Assembly (NCBI RefSeq): GCF_024699925.1
Contig: NZ_JAJOMX010000001.1
Location: 248,001-312,000 of the forward strand
From: Mesorhizobium sp. J428
GTDB taxonomy: Bacteria > Pseudomonadota > Alphaproteobacteria > Rhizobiales > Rhizobiaceae
DNA: 64,000 nt
Reading direction: 5' to 3'
Made by a program: the position numbers and the translations under genes. Numbering within the stretch: the stretch's first letter is position 1; each line of letters begins with the position of its first letter. Shown here one piece after another: positions 1 to 7,686 of this stretch. The notes under the pieces were generated by a model. It searched no databases. It had not been told where the DNA came from and saw nothing but the letters and a program-made list of their open reading frames with translations.

Positions 1-1
1 A

Positions 2-112
2 CTCGCGCGCCTGTCGCGTGAGGAGTCCACCGCCCTTAAGGCGGCCCTAAAGCGGATCCAGTCCGTTCCGGCTATGGTCCGCGACCTTATGTTCAGCGAC
101 CGCCATTCTTGA
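2..112 (+). CDS. 3' end of an unidentified gene (partial)
   Basis: An open frame runs from the left edge to a TGA and gives 36 residues ending MFSDRHS. Codon use is like the neighbouring genes, with a plausible helical, charged C-terminus, so it is probably the tail of a real protein. Too little is present to name a family. It ends about 50 bases before the antitoxin start. Confidence 0.45.
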   Translation, partial: LARLSREESTALKAALKRIQSVPAMVRDLMFSDRHS

Positions 113-160
113 CTTCGGCTTTCGTCCGGATACCATCTATTGGTAATTCAGGAGCCGACC

Positions 161-397
161 ATGACGAAGAACACCTCCATCTCCCTCGGCGCGCCCTATC
201 TCGAATTCATCGACCGCCAGATCGCGAGAGGCCGCTTCGCCACCGCCAGCGAAGCCGTGCGCGCCGGCCTGCGCCTGCTCGAAGAGCAGGAAATCGCACT
301 GGAAAAGCTGCGCGCAGCGATCGACGAGGGATATAGTTCCGGCGCACCCGAGCCGTTCGACGTCGAGGATTTCCTAACTGAAATGAACGTTGAATGA
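161..397 (+). CDS. ParD-like type II antitoxin
   Basis: This 78-residue protein has the ParD/CopG layout: an N-terminal ribbon-helix-helix (TSISLGAPYLEFIDRQI, then a helix with SEAVRAGLRLLEEQE) and an acidic, flexible C-terminal tail that would bind the toxin. The ATG at 161 was chosen because GGAG lies six bases upstream; an earlier in-frame start at 140 lacks this. The stop overlaps the toxin start by four bases (ATGA), which implies translational coupling. As in the family, it should neutralise the downstream toxin and repress its own promoter. The family call rests on sequence pattern and gene order. Confidence 0.88.
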   Translation: MTKNTSISLGAPYLEFIDRQIARGRFATASEAVRAGLRLLEEQEIALEKLRAAIDEGYSSGAPEPFDVEDFLTEMNVE

Positions 398-687
398 AGC
401 GGGCGCTACGCCTCCGGCCCGCGGCCAGGAAGGATATTCGCGAAATCTGGGACTACACGTCTAGAACGTGGAGCCGCGCCAAGGCGAATGAATATGTGAG
501 GATGCTTACCGGCTCATTGAACATGGTCGACGTCAATCCCGGTCTGGCGCGGCCGGCCGGTGTCGGCGACGTGGGCCTGCGCAAGTTCGTCGCCGGATCG
601 CATGTGCTTTATTTTCACATCGAGCCGGAGAGCATCGACGTGGTTCGCATCCTTCATGGCAGCATGGATCCGAAACTCCACCTCTAA
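394..687 (+). CDS. ParE/RelE-superfamily toxin
   Basis: A 97-residue basic protein with the ParE pattern: LRLRPAARKDIREIWDYTS at the N-terminus, a central helix pair, and the C-terminal strand segment YFHIEPESIDVVRILHGSMD. ParE toxins of this branch usually poison DNA gyrase; RelE relatives cleave mRNA. Sequence alone does not say which applies here. It is encoded directly after and overlapping its antitoxin, the normal order for parDE. The module looks intact. Confidence 0.88.
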   Translation: MKRALRLRPAARKDIREIWDYTSRTWSRAKANEYVRMLTGSLNMVDVNPGLARPAGVGDVGLRKFVAGSHVLYFHIEPESIDVVRILHGSMDPKLHL

Positions 688-688
688 C

Positions 689-1561
689 CTACCCCGGCAG
701 TGCCCTTGCCACCTTAGTCGGGCTCTTTGCGAACGCCTCGTCCGGCACGAAGAAATCGCCCGCCAGAGGCCCCTTCGCGCCCGGCGCATAGGCCGAGAAG
801 TCGGTTACCCCCTCTTCGCGCAGCACCAGTTCGTCGATGAAGAAATTGCCGGTGCAGTCGCGCGACGGTCTGGTCAGGATCGCATGCGCCGCATCCGCCA
901 TGATCGTCGGCAGCCGGCTCATCGAGGCCACCGCCTCGCCGCCGAGCAGGTTACGCACCGCTGCCGTGTCGATCGCGGTCAGCGGCCAGAGCGAATTCAC
1001 CGCAATGCCGTCCTTCGCGAATTCCGCGCTCATGCCGAGCGTGCACATCGACATGCCGAACTTCGCCATCGTGTAGGCGACGTGGTTCTTGAACCATTTC
1101 GCCGCCATGTCCAGCGGCGGCGACAGGTTCAGGATATGCGGATTCTGCGCCTTCTTCAGGTGCGGGATGCAGGTCTTGGAGACGAGGAACGTGCCGCGCG
1201 CATTGATCCCGTTCATCAGGTCGTAGCGCTTCATGTCGGTCTCGAGCGTCCCGGTGAGCTGGATCGCGCTCGCATTGTTGATGCAGATATCGATGCCACC
1301 GAAGCGCTCGACGGTTTTCTCCACCGCCGCGGCCACCTGCGCCTCCTCGCGGATGTCGCACAGCACCGGCAGCGCCTGGCCGCCTGCCGCCTCGATCTCC
1401 TCTGCCGCCGTGTAGATCGTGCCGGGCAGCTTCGGATGCGGCTCCGCGGTCTTCGCCGCGATCGTCACGTTGGCACCGTCCTGTGCCGCCCGCAGCGCTA
1501 TGGCCAGCCCGATCCCGCGCGACCCACCCGAGATGAAAATCGTCTTGCCTTTCAGCGACAT
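689..1561 (-). CDS. SDR-family oxidoreductase (HSDL2-like)
   Basis: A 290-residue short-chain dehydrogenase/reductase. The nucleotide-binding motif SGGSRGIG is near residue 11, NNAS near 92, and the catalytic Tyr-x-x-x-Lys appears as YTMAK near 165. The C-terminal 50 residues extend past the usual SDR core, and the whole resembles the hydroxysteroid dehydrogenase-like 2 group without its SCP2 domain. The substrate cannot be inferred. It is the last gene of a leftward run that starts with the small protein at 2641. Its stop lies one base past the convergent toxin gene. Confidence 0.88.
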   Translation of the reverse strand: MSLKGKTIFISGGSRGIGLAIALRAAQDGANVTIAAKTAEPHPKLPGTIYTAAEEIEAAGGQALPVLCDIREEAQVAAAVEKTVERFGGIDICINNASAIQLTGTLETDMKRYDLMNGINARGTFLVSKTCIPHLKKAQNPHILNLSPPLDMAAKWFKNHVAYTMAKFGMSMCTLGMSAEFAKDGIAVNSLWPLTAIDTAAVRNLLGGEAVASMSRLPTIMADAAHAILTRPSRDCTGNFFIDELVLREEGVTDFSAYAPGAKGPLAGDFFVPDEAFAKSPTKVARALPG

Positions 1562-1616
1562 GCCGCCCTCCCCCGATTCTGTCCGCGAACGCCCTGATTC
1601 AACGCTTCAAGCTGGC

Positions 1617-2012
1617 TCAGCCGCCATATTGCACATCCGTCACCGGCTCCAGCCAGTCGACATGCACGCCATCAAGCGTCTCGTGGATAGCGATATGCGC
1701 CATCCGTGTCGTGGGCGCTGCGCCGTGCCAGTGCTTCTCCCCCGGCGGAATCCACACCGTATCGCCGGCCTTGATCTCCCGGATCGGCTCTCCCCACACC
1801 TGTGCGAGCCCCGCACCGGTCACGACATGCAGCGTCTGGCCGAGCGGATGCGTGTGCCAGTTGGTCCGTGCGCCGGGCTCGAACGTCACGAGCGCTGCGC
1901 GCACGCGCGCCGGCTCCGGCGCCTCGACGATCGGCTCCTGCCAAACCGTGCCGGTGAAATAGTCCGCCGGCGGCTTCTTGGATGCGGACGCGCCGCAAGG
2001 TGTGATCTTCAT
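1617..2012 (-). CDS. Cupin-domain protein
   Basis: A 131-residue single-domain cupin. Motif 1 is seen as [18 protein letters not shown] (two His ligands, near residues 53-55) and motif 2 as PGEKHWHGA (near residue 91). These would form a mononuclear metal site in the beta barrel. The ATG at 2012 was chosen because residues upstream look non-coding. Cupins of this length next to SDR genes are often annotated as carboxymuconolactone-decarboxylase-associated cupins. The reaction is unknown. Confidence 0.85.
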   Translation of the reverse strand: MKITPCGASASKKPPADYFTGTVWQEPIVEAPEPARVRAALVTFEPGARTNWHTHPLGQTLHVVTGAGLAQVWGEPIREIKAGDTVWIPPGEKHWHGAAPTTRMAHIAIHETLDGVHVDWLEPVTDVQYGG

Positions 2013-2028
2013 GGCTCTGTCCCGCCTC

Positions 2029-2313
2029 TCAGTCGAACATCCGGTCGCCCTGTTGGTCGATGATCTGCCGGCCTTTGACGATTGCGTGCTCGGCCGCCAT
2101 GTCCTGCGAGGGAAAGCGGTCGGCGCGGATGAAGCGGTGCTCGCGCACCGTGCCGTCGATCTCGCGGGTAACGATGCCGCTCGTCTGCCACTGCCCATTC
2201 TCCTGGAAAGGCGTGGCGCGGATCAGGTAGCCCGCATGCTCCACCTCCTTCGCAGGCGCAGCGGGTGCAGCCGTGCCGCCTCCGCCGCCGAACAATCTCT
2301 TCAGAAACGACAT
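2029..2313 (-). CDS. HlyU-family protein
   Basis: A 94-residue protein starting [13 protein letters not shown], with a conserved core [21 protein letters not shown] and a C-terminal segment ending GDRMFD. This is the HlyU family, small proteins first described as a haemolysin activator in Vibrio and widespread as a single domain in alphaproteobacteria, where the role is mostly unproven. The start at 2313 fits the family N-terminus. It is 16 bases upstream of the cupin gene on the same strand. Confidence 0.8.
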   Translation of the reverse strand: MSFLKRLFGGGGGTAAPAAPAKEVEHAGYLIRATPFQENGQWQTSGIVTREIDGTVREHRFIRADRFPSQDMAAEHAIVKGRQIIDQQGDRMFD

Positions 2314-2395
2314 GCCCTGTTCCTCGCACGTTTGCTGTGGCGCAAACATAGGGCGGATCGCTGGCAGGCGCGAGTGCCGGAGCGGGCTTCACCGT

Positions 2396-2641
2396 CTATT
2401 TGGATGCGACAGGCTTCTTTCTCACCTTGTCGGGCTCACCGCTCTTGATCGTCGGGCTCGCTACCGCGACCGGGTCGCTTGCTGGAAAACTGTCTTCAAG
2501 GCCGCGCTCCAGCTTCTCCTCGGTGGTCTTCTTGCCTTCACGGCGCTGTTCGGCCTGCTCTTTCCGCAGCGACTTCACTGCGGGCGATTTCTCGGTCTTC
2601 TTCATCTCGGCGTTCATCATGTCCGGGCCTCCTTCGGACAA
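2396..2641 (-). CDS. Small hypothetical protein with SFPASDP motif
   Basis: An 81-residue, strongly charged protein (Lys/Glu-rich) with no membrane segment. It carries the phrase LEDSFPASDPVAV, a short motif that recurs in small alphaproteobacterial proteins of unknown function. Codon usage matches its neighbours. It is probably real, but no function can be assigned. It leads the leftward SDR/cupin/hlyU run. Confidence 0.6.
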   Translation of the reverse strand: MSEGGPDMMNAEMKKTEKSPAVKSLRKEQAEQRREGKKTTEEKLERGLEDSFPASDPVAVASPTIKSGEPDKVRKKPVASK

Positions 2642-2798
2642 ACGAAACGGCCGGGCAGGTCGCAGGTTCCTGCCGCGGGTTGACGTAAGGTGAACTCCCG
2701 ATGAATGCGTGGTTCGAAACCGGTTCAGGCTCGCCGCTCCATACCGTCCTCACTGCCCGGCGAATGGTTCGCAAGGCAGCCAACCAAAGGAGGACTAC

Positions 2799-3137
2799 AT
2801 GTTCAGCAAGACCAAGACCCTCGCTCTCTCCGCTCTGATCGCGTTCTCGGCCATCGCCGCCGCTCCGTCCGCGGCCAATGCCGGCGACATCAAGATCGAC
2901 GTCCATTTCGGCACCGGCTTCGGTCCCGGGTTCGGCTACGGGCCGGGCTATGGATACGGCTACAAGCACTGCACGCCCAGCAAGGCCCTCTACAAGGCCA
3001 AGTCGATGGGCCTCAAGAAAGCCTATGTCTCCAAGGCCAACTGGAATGGCGTGATCGTGAAGGGCAAGAAGTTCGGCCAGAAGAAGGTCGTCGCCTTCGG
3101 CAAGTCGGCGTCCTGCCCGGTCAAATACTGGCAGTAA
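2799..3137 (+). CDS. Small secreted glycine/tyrosine-rich protein
   Basis: A 112-residue protein with a clear signal peptide (MFSKTKTLALSALIAFSAIA then cleavage near SAANA/GD). A Gly-Tyr-Phe-rich stretch of about 20 residues follows, then a basic domain with two cysteines (YKHCTPSKALYKA and SASCPVKYWQ) that could form a disulfide. A strong ribosome-binding site, AAAGGAGG, is six bases before the ATG. It is predicted to be periplasmic or surface-exposed; function is unknown. A hairpin terminator follows. Confidence 0.75.
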   Translation: MFSKTKTLALSALIAFSAIAAAPSAANAGDIKIDVHFGTGFGPGFGYGPGYGYGYKHCTPSKALYKAKSMGLKKAYVSKANWNGVIVKGKKFGQKKVVAFGKSASCPVKYWQ

Positions 3138-3173
3138 CCACCCCGGCGGTGGTCAATGGGCAAAACTGCCGCC

Positions 3174-3205
3174 AAGCCCCCGAGGCGCCTGCGCCTGGGG
3201 GCTTT
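3174..3205 (+). terminator. Hairpin terminator after the secreted protein gene
   Basis: Arms AAGCCCCC and GGGGGCTT enclose a GC-rich loop and are followed by TTT. It lies 37 bases after the stop at 3137. Confidence 0.65.
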
Positions 3206-3287
3206 GACGTGTCTCGGCGCATCGTCAGATCAAGCCTCAGACGCTGATTGATGATCCGAAGCCGACAGAGAAGCGGCCTTCGCGCCA

Positions 3288-3713
3288 TCAGGAGGGCAAC
3301 GCCTCGCCGGCATACTGCGCCTCGAACTCAGCGCTCGGCGGGATCGGCTTGATGACGTCGATCAGCACGCCGTTCGGGTCGCGCGTGATGAAATGGCGCT
3401 GACCGAACGGTTCGTCGCGCAGCGAGCGCAGGATCGGCAGCCCCGCCGCGACCACGCGCTCGTAGACCGCGTCGGGATCCCTCACTTCGAAATTGATCAG
3501 GAGGCCGGATGCCTTGCCCCGGCCCTCCGGCGGCACGGTCTCATGGTCGCCCGCGACGATACCGAGGTTCACGCGCCTGTCGCGGGCCGACTGCAGGTGC
3601 ACATACCAGTCGCTCTCGAACAGCGGCCGGAAATCGAAATGCTCGACATAGAAGGCGGCCGTGCCGGGCACGTCGTCCGTCATCAGAACCGGATAATAGC
3701 TTGTCGTCTTCAT
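3288..3713 (-). CDS. VOC (glyoxalase/bleomycin resistance) family protein
   Basis: A 141-residue vicinal-oxygen-chelate protein with two beta-alpha-beta-beta-beta units. Typical pieces are the N-terminal [20 protein letters not shown] and the C-terminal [15 protein letters not shown]. Such proteins bind a metal and act as small dioxygenases, lyases or drug-binding proteins; the substrate here is not predictable. It is divergently transcribed from the TetR gene. One of the two identical operators lies 26 bases upstream of its start, so it is the likely regulatory target. Confidence 0.88.
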   Translation of the reverse strand: MKTTSYYPVLMTDDVPGTAAFYVEHFDFRPLFESDWYVHLQSARDRRVNLGIVAGDHETVPPEGRGKASGLLINFEVRDPDAVYERVVAAGLPILRSLRDEPFGQRHFITRDPNGVLIDVIKPIPPSAEFEAQYAGEALPS

Positions 3714-3738
3714 CGCTCTTCCCTTTCCCAGTCAACAT

Positions 3739-3755
3739 ACATACAATCTGTATGT
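3739..3755. promoter_or_regulatory. TetR operator, copy 1
   Basis: A perfect 7-3-7 inverted repeat, ACATACA-ATC-TGTATGT, lies between the divergent VOC and tetR genes, upstream of the VOC start. An identical pair of arms recurs 29 bases away (centre to centre). Confidence 0.75.
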
Positions 3756-3767
3756 GGATTTCAATTA

Positions 3768-3784
3768 ACATACAGGCTGTATGT
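3768..3784. promoter_or_regulatory. TetR operator, copy 2, abutting the tetR start codon
   Basis: A second ACATACA-N3-TGTATGT repeat ends one base before the ATG at 3785. Repressor bound here would block initiation of its own gene. Confidence 0.75.
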
Positions 3785-4375
3785 ATGCAACATGAGAATG
3801 CACGACGCTCGAATGCCGAACGCAGCGAGACGATGCGTGCAACGCTGATCGAGGCGGCCCGCAGGCTCTTCACGGGAAAAGGCTATGCCGCCACCGGAAC
3901 GCCGGAACTGGTCGAGGCGGCGGGGGTGACGCGCGGCGCGCTCTACCACCACTTCGCCGACAAGCAGGCGCTGTTCGCCGCCGTCGCCGAGGCCGAAAGT
4001 GCCGCCGTGGCCGCAGAGATCGAGGCGGCTGCCCCCTCTTCCCTCAAGCCTGTCGACGCACTGGTCGAAGGCTCGATAGCCTATCTGCACACCATGCGTG
4101 CGCCCGGCCGCACCCGCCTGCTTTTGCTCGACGGACCGGCAGTGCTCGGGCGCAGCGCGATGGACGAGATCGATGCCCGGCACGGCAACCGGACGCTCCG
4201 CGAAGGCCTTGCCGCCGCCATGCGCGCAGGCGCCATCCGCAGGTTGCCGCTTGGGCCCCTCACCTCGATGCTGGGGGCCATGCTCGACCGCGCGGCGCTC
4301 GATTGCGAGAATGGCGTCAACGAGCAGGAAGCAAGGCAGGTCGTTGAAGCGCTGTTCGCTGGCCTCGCCGCCTGA
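3785..4375 (+). CDS. TetR-family transcriptional regulator
   Basis: A 196-residue regulator. The helix-turn-helix spans about residues 15-60 (TLIEAARRLFTGKGYAATGT then VTRGALYHHFADKQALF), followed by an all-helical ligand-binding domain. The ATG at 3785 gives the normal TetR N-terminal arm. It lies directly after operator 2 and has no purine-rich ribosome-binding site, so the mRNA may be leaderless; the next in-frame ATG at 3833 would delete part of the arm. It probably represses itself and the divergent VOC gene. The effector is unknown. Confidence 0.92.
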   Translation: MQHENARRSNAERSETMRATLIEAARRLFTGKGYAATGTPELVEAAGVTRGALYHHFADKQALFAAVAEAESAAVAAEIEAAAPSSLKPVDALVEGSIAYLHTMRAPGRTRLLLLDGPAVLGRSAMDEIDARHGNRTLREGLAAAMRAGAIRRLPLGPLTSMLGAMLDRAALDCENGVNEQEARQVVEALFAGLAA

Positions 4376-4383
4376 CCGGGGCG

Positions 4384-4686
4384 TTATGGCACGTCGTCGT
4401 CCGCCGCGATCCCGCCCTCGCTTTCGAGAACCGACAGCCGCCTCGTCTCGGACCGGGTGAACTTCAGGCGCACGCCGGCGCCACCGCCATTCTCCGGAAT
4501 GAACACCGCGCCGGCAGCTTCGAGCCCTGCTTGCAGCCCTGCCTTCTGCCGCGCGTCGAGCTCTCCCAGGCCCCGCTCGAAGGCGCGGATCGCCTCTGCA
4601 TCGAGCCCGCACTGCGTGGCAAGCTGCTCGCGGGTCAGTTCGACGAGGGCGCGCGCGGCGCGCGACAAGGGTCCGGTGAGCATCAT
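4384..4686 (-). CDS. Small XRE-like helix-turn-helix protein
   Basis: A 100-residue protein. Residues around 15-55 (LVELTREQLATQCGLDAEAI then FERGLGELD) form a Cro/CI-type helix-turn-helix, and the C-terminal half (GAVFIPENGGGAGVRLK) is the short strand segment often seen in rhizobial XRE regulators. AGGAGG lies just upstream of two adjacent ATGs (4686 and 4683). It is convergent with tetR, with only eight bases between the stops. The target is unknown. Confidence 0.75.
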   Translation of the reverse strand: MMLTGPLSRAARALVELTREQLATQCGLDAEAIRAFERGLGELDARQKAGLQAGLEAAGAVFIPENGGGAGVRLKFTRSETRRLSVLESEGGIAADDDVP

Positions 4687-4750
4687 CCTGCCTCCTGCGG
4701 TGTCAGCCCAGTGAGACACAAGGCGGCCGGCATGAAAAGCCCCCTGATGC

Positions 4751-5173
4751 TCAGGCAGACAGGTGCAGCACGATCTCGCGACGATGCGGCCGGTCGCGGT
4801 GCTCGAACAGGTAGATGCCCTGCCAGGTGCCCAGCGCCAGCCGCCCGTCCGTGACAGGGATGGAGATCGACACCGCCGTCAGCGCGGCCTTGATGTGGGC
4901 CGGCATGTCGTCCGGTCCTTCCGTCGTATGGACGATCCAACGCATGGACGGATCGTCCGATGGCGGCACGAGACGGCGGAAGAACGCGTCGAGATCGTGC
5001 CGCACGTCCGGATCGGCGTTCTCCTGGATCAGCAGCGAGCAGGAGGTGTGACGCACGAACAGCGTCAGCAGTCCCGTCTCGACGCCTGCCTCGCGCACGA
5101 AGTCCGCAGCCTCGCGGGTGAACTCGTAGAGTCCCTGCCCGCTGGTCGCGATGAAGATCGTCCGCTGCCTCAT
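4751..5173 (-). CDS. yjbQ: YjbQ/UPF0047 family protein
   Basis: A 140-residue protein with the conserved UPF0047 core: FVRHTSCSLLIQENADPDV near residues 39-57, then HTTEGPDDMPAHIKAAL and the C-terminal LGTWQGIYLFEHR. His and Glu residues of these motifs form a metal-like site in known structures, and E. coli YjbQ has been reported to have weak thiamine-phosphate synthase activity. The start overlaps the stop of the upstream GyrI-like gene by four bases, so the two are probably co-translated. Confidence 0.88.
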   Translation of the reverse strand: MRQRTIFIATSGQGLYEFTREAADFVREAGVETGLLTLFVRHTSCSLLIQENADPDVRHDLDAFFRRLVPPSDDPSMRWIVHTTEGPDDMPAHIKAALTAVSISIPVTDGRLALGTWQGIYLFEHRDRPHRREIVLHLSA

Positions 5174-5790
5174 GACAGGCGCCGCACCGGCTGCCGCAGG
5201 ATGGTACGCAGCTTTTCCGGCGCCATCTTGCGCGGATCGCCGAGATAGATCTCGTGATGGTGACCGGTCTCCTTCAGGCCGTGCTGCGGCAGGTATTCGC
5301 CATGCAGCTTCGCCAGCACCGGCCCCTCGTCGTCATAGGAGCCTATATGCATGGTTTGCACGCACAGCCCCTCCTCAAGTCGCTCCAGCCGCAGGCTCGC
5401 CGGCCGCGGGCCGAGCTTGGCGCTCGCCTTGGCGGCGGCCGCGTCGACCATCTCCGTCGTGATCCAGTCCGGCTGCAGGATCATCATCGTCCACGACCAC
5501 TTGTCCTTCGCCCGCGTCAGGAAGGTCGACATGTCGTCGGCCCACCACAGTCCTTCCAGCGGCATGACGGCGTAGTCGCGGCCGAGCTCCTTCTTCGAGG
5601 CGAACTTGAGCGGATAGCTGACCGAATAGAGCCATTCGACCGCCGACTTGTAGGACGTAGCCGTGTTGGGATCGCCCGCGCCGTCGATCATCAGGTAGGA
5701 CAGCGGCGGCACATCCACCTCGACGAAGCGCCCGACCGGCGGCGCATAGAGCGCCTTCATGCTCTTCTTGAAATCGATCTTGTCGGCCAT
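5170..5790 (-). CDS. GyrI-like small-molecule-binding domain protein
   Basis: A 206-residue stand-alone GyrI-like/effector-binding domain. Visible pieces are YLMIDGAGDPN near residue 32, LEGLWWADD near 80 and the C-terminal HHHEIYLGDPRKMAPEKLRT. The family binds hydrophobic small molecules and some members hydrolyse them; it is related to the ligand domain of MerR/AraC regulators, but no DNA-binding part is present here. The start at 5790 (MADKIDF) matches the family. It is coupled to yjbQ. Confidence 0.82.
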   Translation of the reverse strand: MADKIDFKKSMKALYAPPVGRFVEVDVPPLSYLMIDGAGDPNTATSYKSAVEWLYSVSYPLKFASKKELGRDYAVMPLEGLWWADDMSTFLTRAKDKWSWTMMILQPDWITTEMVDAAAAKASAKLGPRPASLRLERLEEGLCVQTMHIGSYDDEGPVLAKLHGEYLPQHGLKETGHHHEIYLGDPRKMAPEKLRTILRQPVRRLS

Positions 5791-5864
5791 CAGGTCCACC
5801 CGCGCCACGTCGCTCCCTGCTCGCCACGCGGCTGCGGCTCGGACAAGCACGGGGAGAGGAACGC

Positions 5865-5896
5865 GACCGCCGGCCCATGCCCCTGGGCCGGCGGTC
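5865..5896 (-). terminator. Stem-loop after the TRAP operon
   Basis: A perfect 13-bp stem, GACCGCCGGCCCA paired with TGGGCCGGCGGTC, with a six-base loop lies 17 bases past the dctM stop. The T-tract is poor, so it may act as an mRNA 3' stabiliser rather than a classical terminator. Confidence 0.6.
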
Positions 5897-5912
5897 CTGG
5901 TGTGTCATCTCC

Positions 5913-7181
5913 CTACATGATGACGCCTGGCAGCCAGGTCACGAGACCGGGCAGGAACACGATCGCGATGACCACGAGCAGCATGATCCAGATGAACGGC
6001 CAGATATCGACCTTGAAGGCCGAGATCTTCGCGATGTCCGCTGCGATGAAGAGCTGCAGCCCCACCGGCGGGCTGATCGTGCCGAGCAGCAGCGTGATGA
6101 TGACGATGATCGCGAACTGCAGCTCGTCGACATGGAACGTCTGCACCATCGGCATGAACAGCGGCACGAAGATCAGCATCGCGGCGACGCCTTCGACGGC
6201 CAGTCCGACCAGCATGAAAATCGTCACCACCACGAGCAGGAAGCTGGTCGGCCCGGTGATGAATCCCATCAGCCATTCCTGCACCAGCATGCCGAAGCCC
6301 GACATGGTCAGCGCGAAGCCGAACACCGAGCTCGCCGCGATAATGTAGACGGGCACCGCCGTCGCCTCGACGGTCTCGACCAGCAGCGGGCCGATATCCT
6401 TGAGCTTGAGTTCGCCGTAGACGAAGAAGCCGAGGATCAGGCCGTAGAGACAGGCCACGACGCCCGCTTCCGTCGGGGTCGTCACGCCGGAGAAGATGCC
6501 GCCAAGGATGATGACCGGGGCGAGCAGCGCGGGAAGTGCGACGACGATCGGCTTCCATCGCTCCTTCCACGGCATGTATGCGCGCCGGGGATAGCCGCGC
6601 CGCGTCGCAAGGATCGCCACCATCACCATGAGCGCCAGGCCGATCAAAAGCCCGGGCACGACGCCGCCGAGGAACAGCGCGCCGACGGAGATGTTCGTCA
6701 CCCCGCCATAGATCACCATGGTGATCGAAGGCGGAATGATCGCGCCGATCGTCGCGGAGGAGGAGTTCACGCCGGCCGCGAAACCGGGATCGTAGCCTTC
6801 CTTGATCATGTGCGGGATCAGGATACGGCCCTGCGAGGCGGCATCCGCAGTAGCGGAACCTGACATGCCTGCGAAGAACACGCTCGCCAGCACGTCGATC
6901 TGCGCCGTGCCGCCGCGAAAATGGCCGACGAAGGCGGCCGCAACGTCGAGCAGCCGGTCCGTAAGACCGCCGCGGTTCATGATAACGGCCGCGAAGATGA
7001 AGAACGGCACCGCGAGCAGCGTGTAGGAATTGATGCCCGAGAGCATCAGTTCTCCCATCACCGTCAGCGGCATCTTGTTAAGCAGCAGCGAAAGGAATGC
7101 GGACAGGATCATCGCGGCTGCCACCGACGTGCCAAGCAGCAGGAGGAAGACGAAGGAAATCAGGAGGGCGGCGAGCTCCAT
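5913..7181 (-). CDS. dctM: TRAP transporter large permease (DctM-type)
   Basis: A 422-residue polytopic membrane protein of the DctM family, with about 12 transmembrane segments. Family features include SGSATADAASQGRILIPHM near residue 110, PPSITMVIYG near 152 and GTISPPVGLQLF near 375. With DctQ it forms the membrane part of a Na+-driven tripartite transporter fed by the periplasmic DctP. It is last in the peptidase-dctP-dctQ-dctM operon and starts one base after the dctQ stop. Confidence 0.95.
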   Translation of the reverse strand: MELAALLISFVFLLLLGTSVAAAMILSAFLSLLLNKMPLTVMGELMLSGINSYTLLAVPFFIFAAVIMNRGGLTDRLLDVAAAFVGHFRGGTAQIDVLASVFFAGMSGSATADAASQGRILIPHMIKEGYDPGFAAGVNSSSATIGAIIPPSITMVIYGGVTNISVGALFLGGVVPGLLIGLALMVMVAILATRRGYPRRAYMPWKERWKPIVVALPALLAPVIILGGIFSGVTTPTEAGVVACLYGLILGFFVYGELKLKDIGPLLVETVEATAVPVYIIAASSVFGFALTMSGFGMLVQEWLMGFITGPTSFLLVVVTIFMLVGLAVEGVAAMLIFVPLFMPMVQTFHVDELQFAIIVIITLLLGTISPPVGLQLFIAADIAKISAFKVDIWPFIWIMLLVVIAIVFLPGLVTWLPGVIM

Positions 7182-7182
7182 C

Positions 7183-7686
7183 TCACGCCTCCCGCGAAAC
7201 GCGCTTCAGCGAACGCACCAGCCAGCGCAGGACGTAGAACAGCCCCAAAGCGGAACCTATCGGCACGGCCAGGTAGAAGACAACCTGCGGCACGTCCGGC
7301 ATCGTGTAGAACATGTTGTTGCGGTGCCGCCACGCGACGATGATGCCGGAATAGACCAGCACGCCCACCGAGATCGCCTCGAAGAAATGGCGCGCGGGGT
7401 TCACGATTGGCATCCACTTGTGGCCGAACTGGTCAATCAGGTCGACGCGGATATGGGAGTTGTGGGCGTAGGCGATCGCCGCGCCGAGGAAGGTGATCCA
7501 TACGAACAGGTAGCGTCCCACCTCCTCCGCCCAGGATTGCGGGTTGTTGAAGAAATAGCGCAGGACGACCTGCAGCAAGGTGAGGGTCACGGTCGCCGCG
7601 ACCATCAGGCTGGCGACGATGGTGAGGATCCGGAGTCCGGGGCCCTGGGGCCCCGGTGCCGGCTGCATCAAGGGCCCCTGCTCCAT
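7183..7686 (-). CDS. dctQ: TRAP transporter small permease (DctQ-type)
   Basis: A 167-residue protein with four predicted transmembrane helices and the family core NPQSWAEEVGRYLFVWITFLGAA near the middle. It is the small membrane subunit that pairs with DctM. It abuts dctP on one side and dctM on the other with essentially no spacer, so all three are one transcript. Confidence 0.93.
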   Translation of the reverse strand: MEQGPLMQPAPGPQGPGLRILTIVASLMVAATVTLTLLQVVLRYFFNNPQSWAEEVGRYLFVWITFLGAAIAYAHNSHIRVDLIDQFGHKWMPIVNPARHFFEAISVGVLVYSGIIVAWRHRNNMFYTMPDVPQVVFYLAVPIGSALGLFYVLRWLVRSLKRVSREA

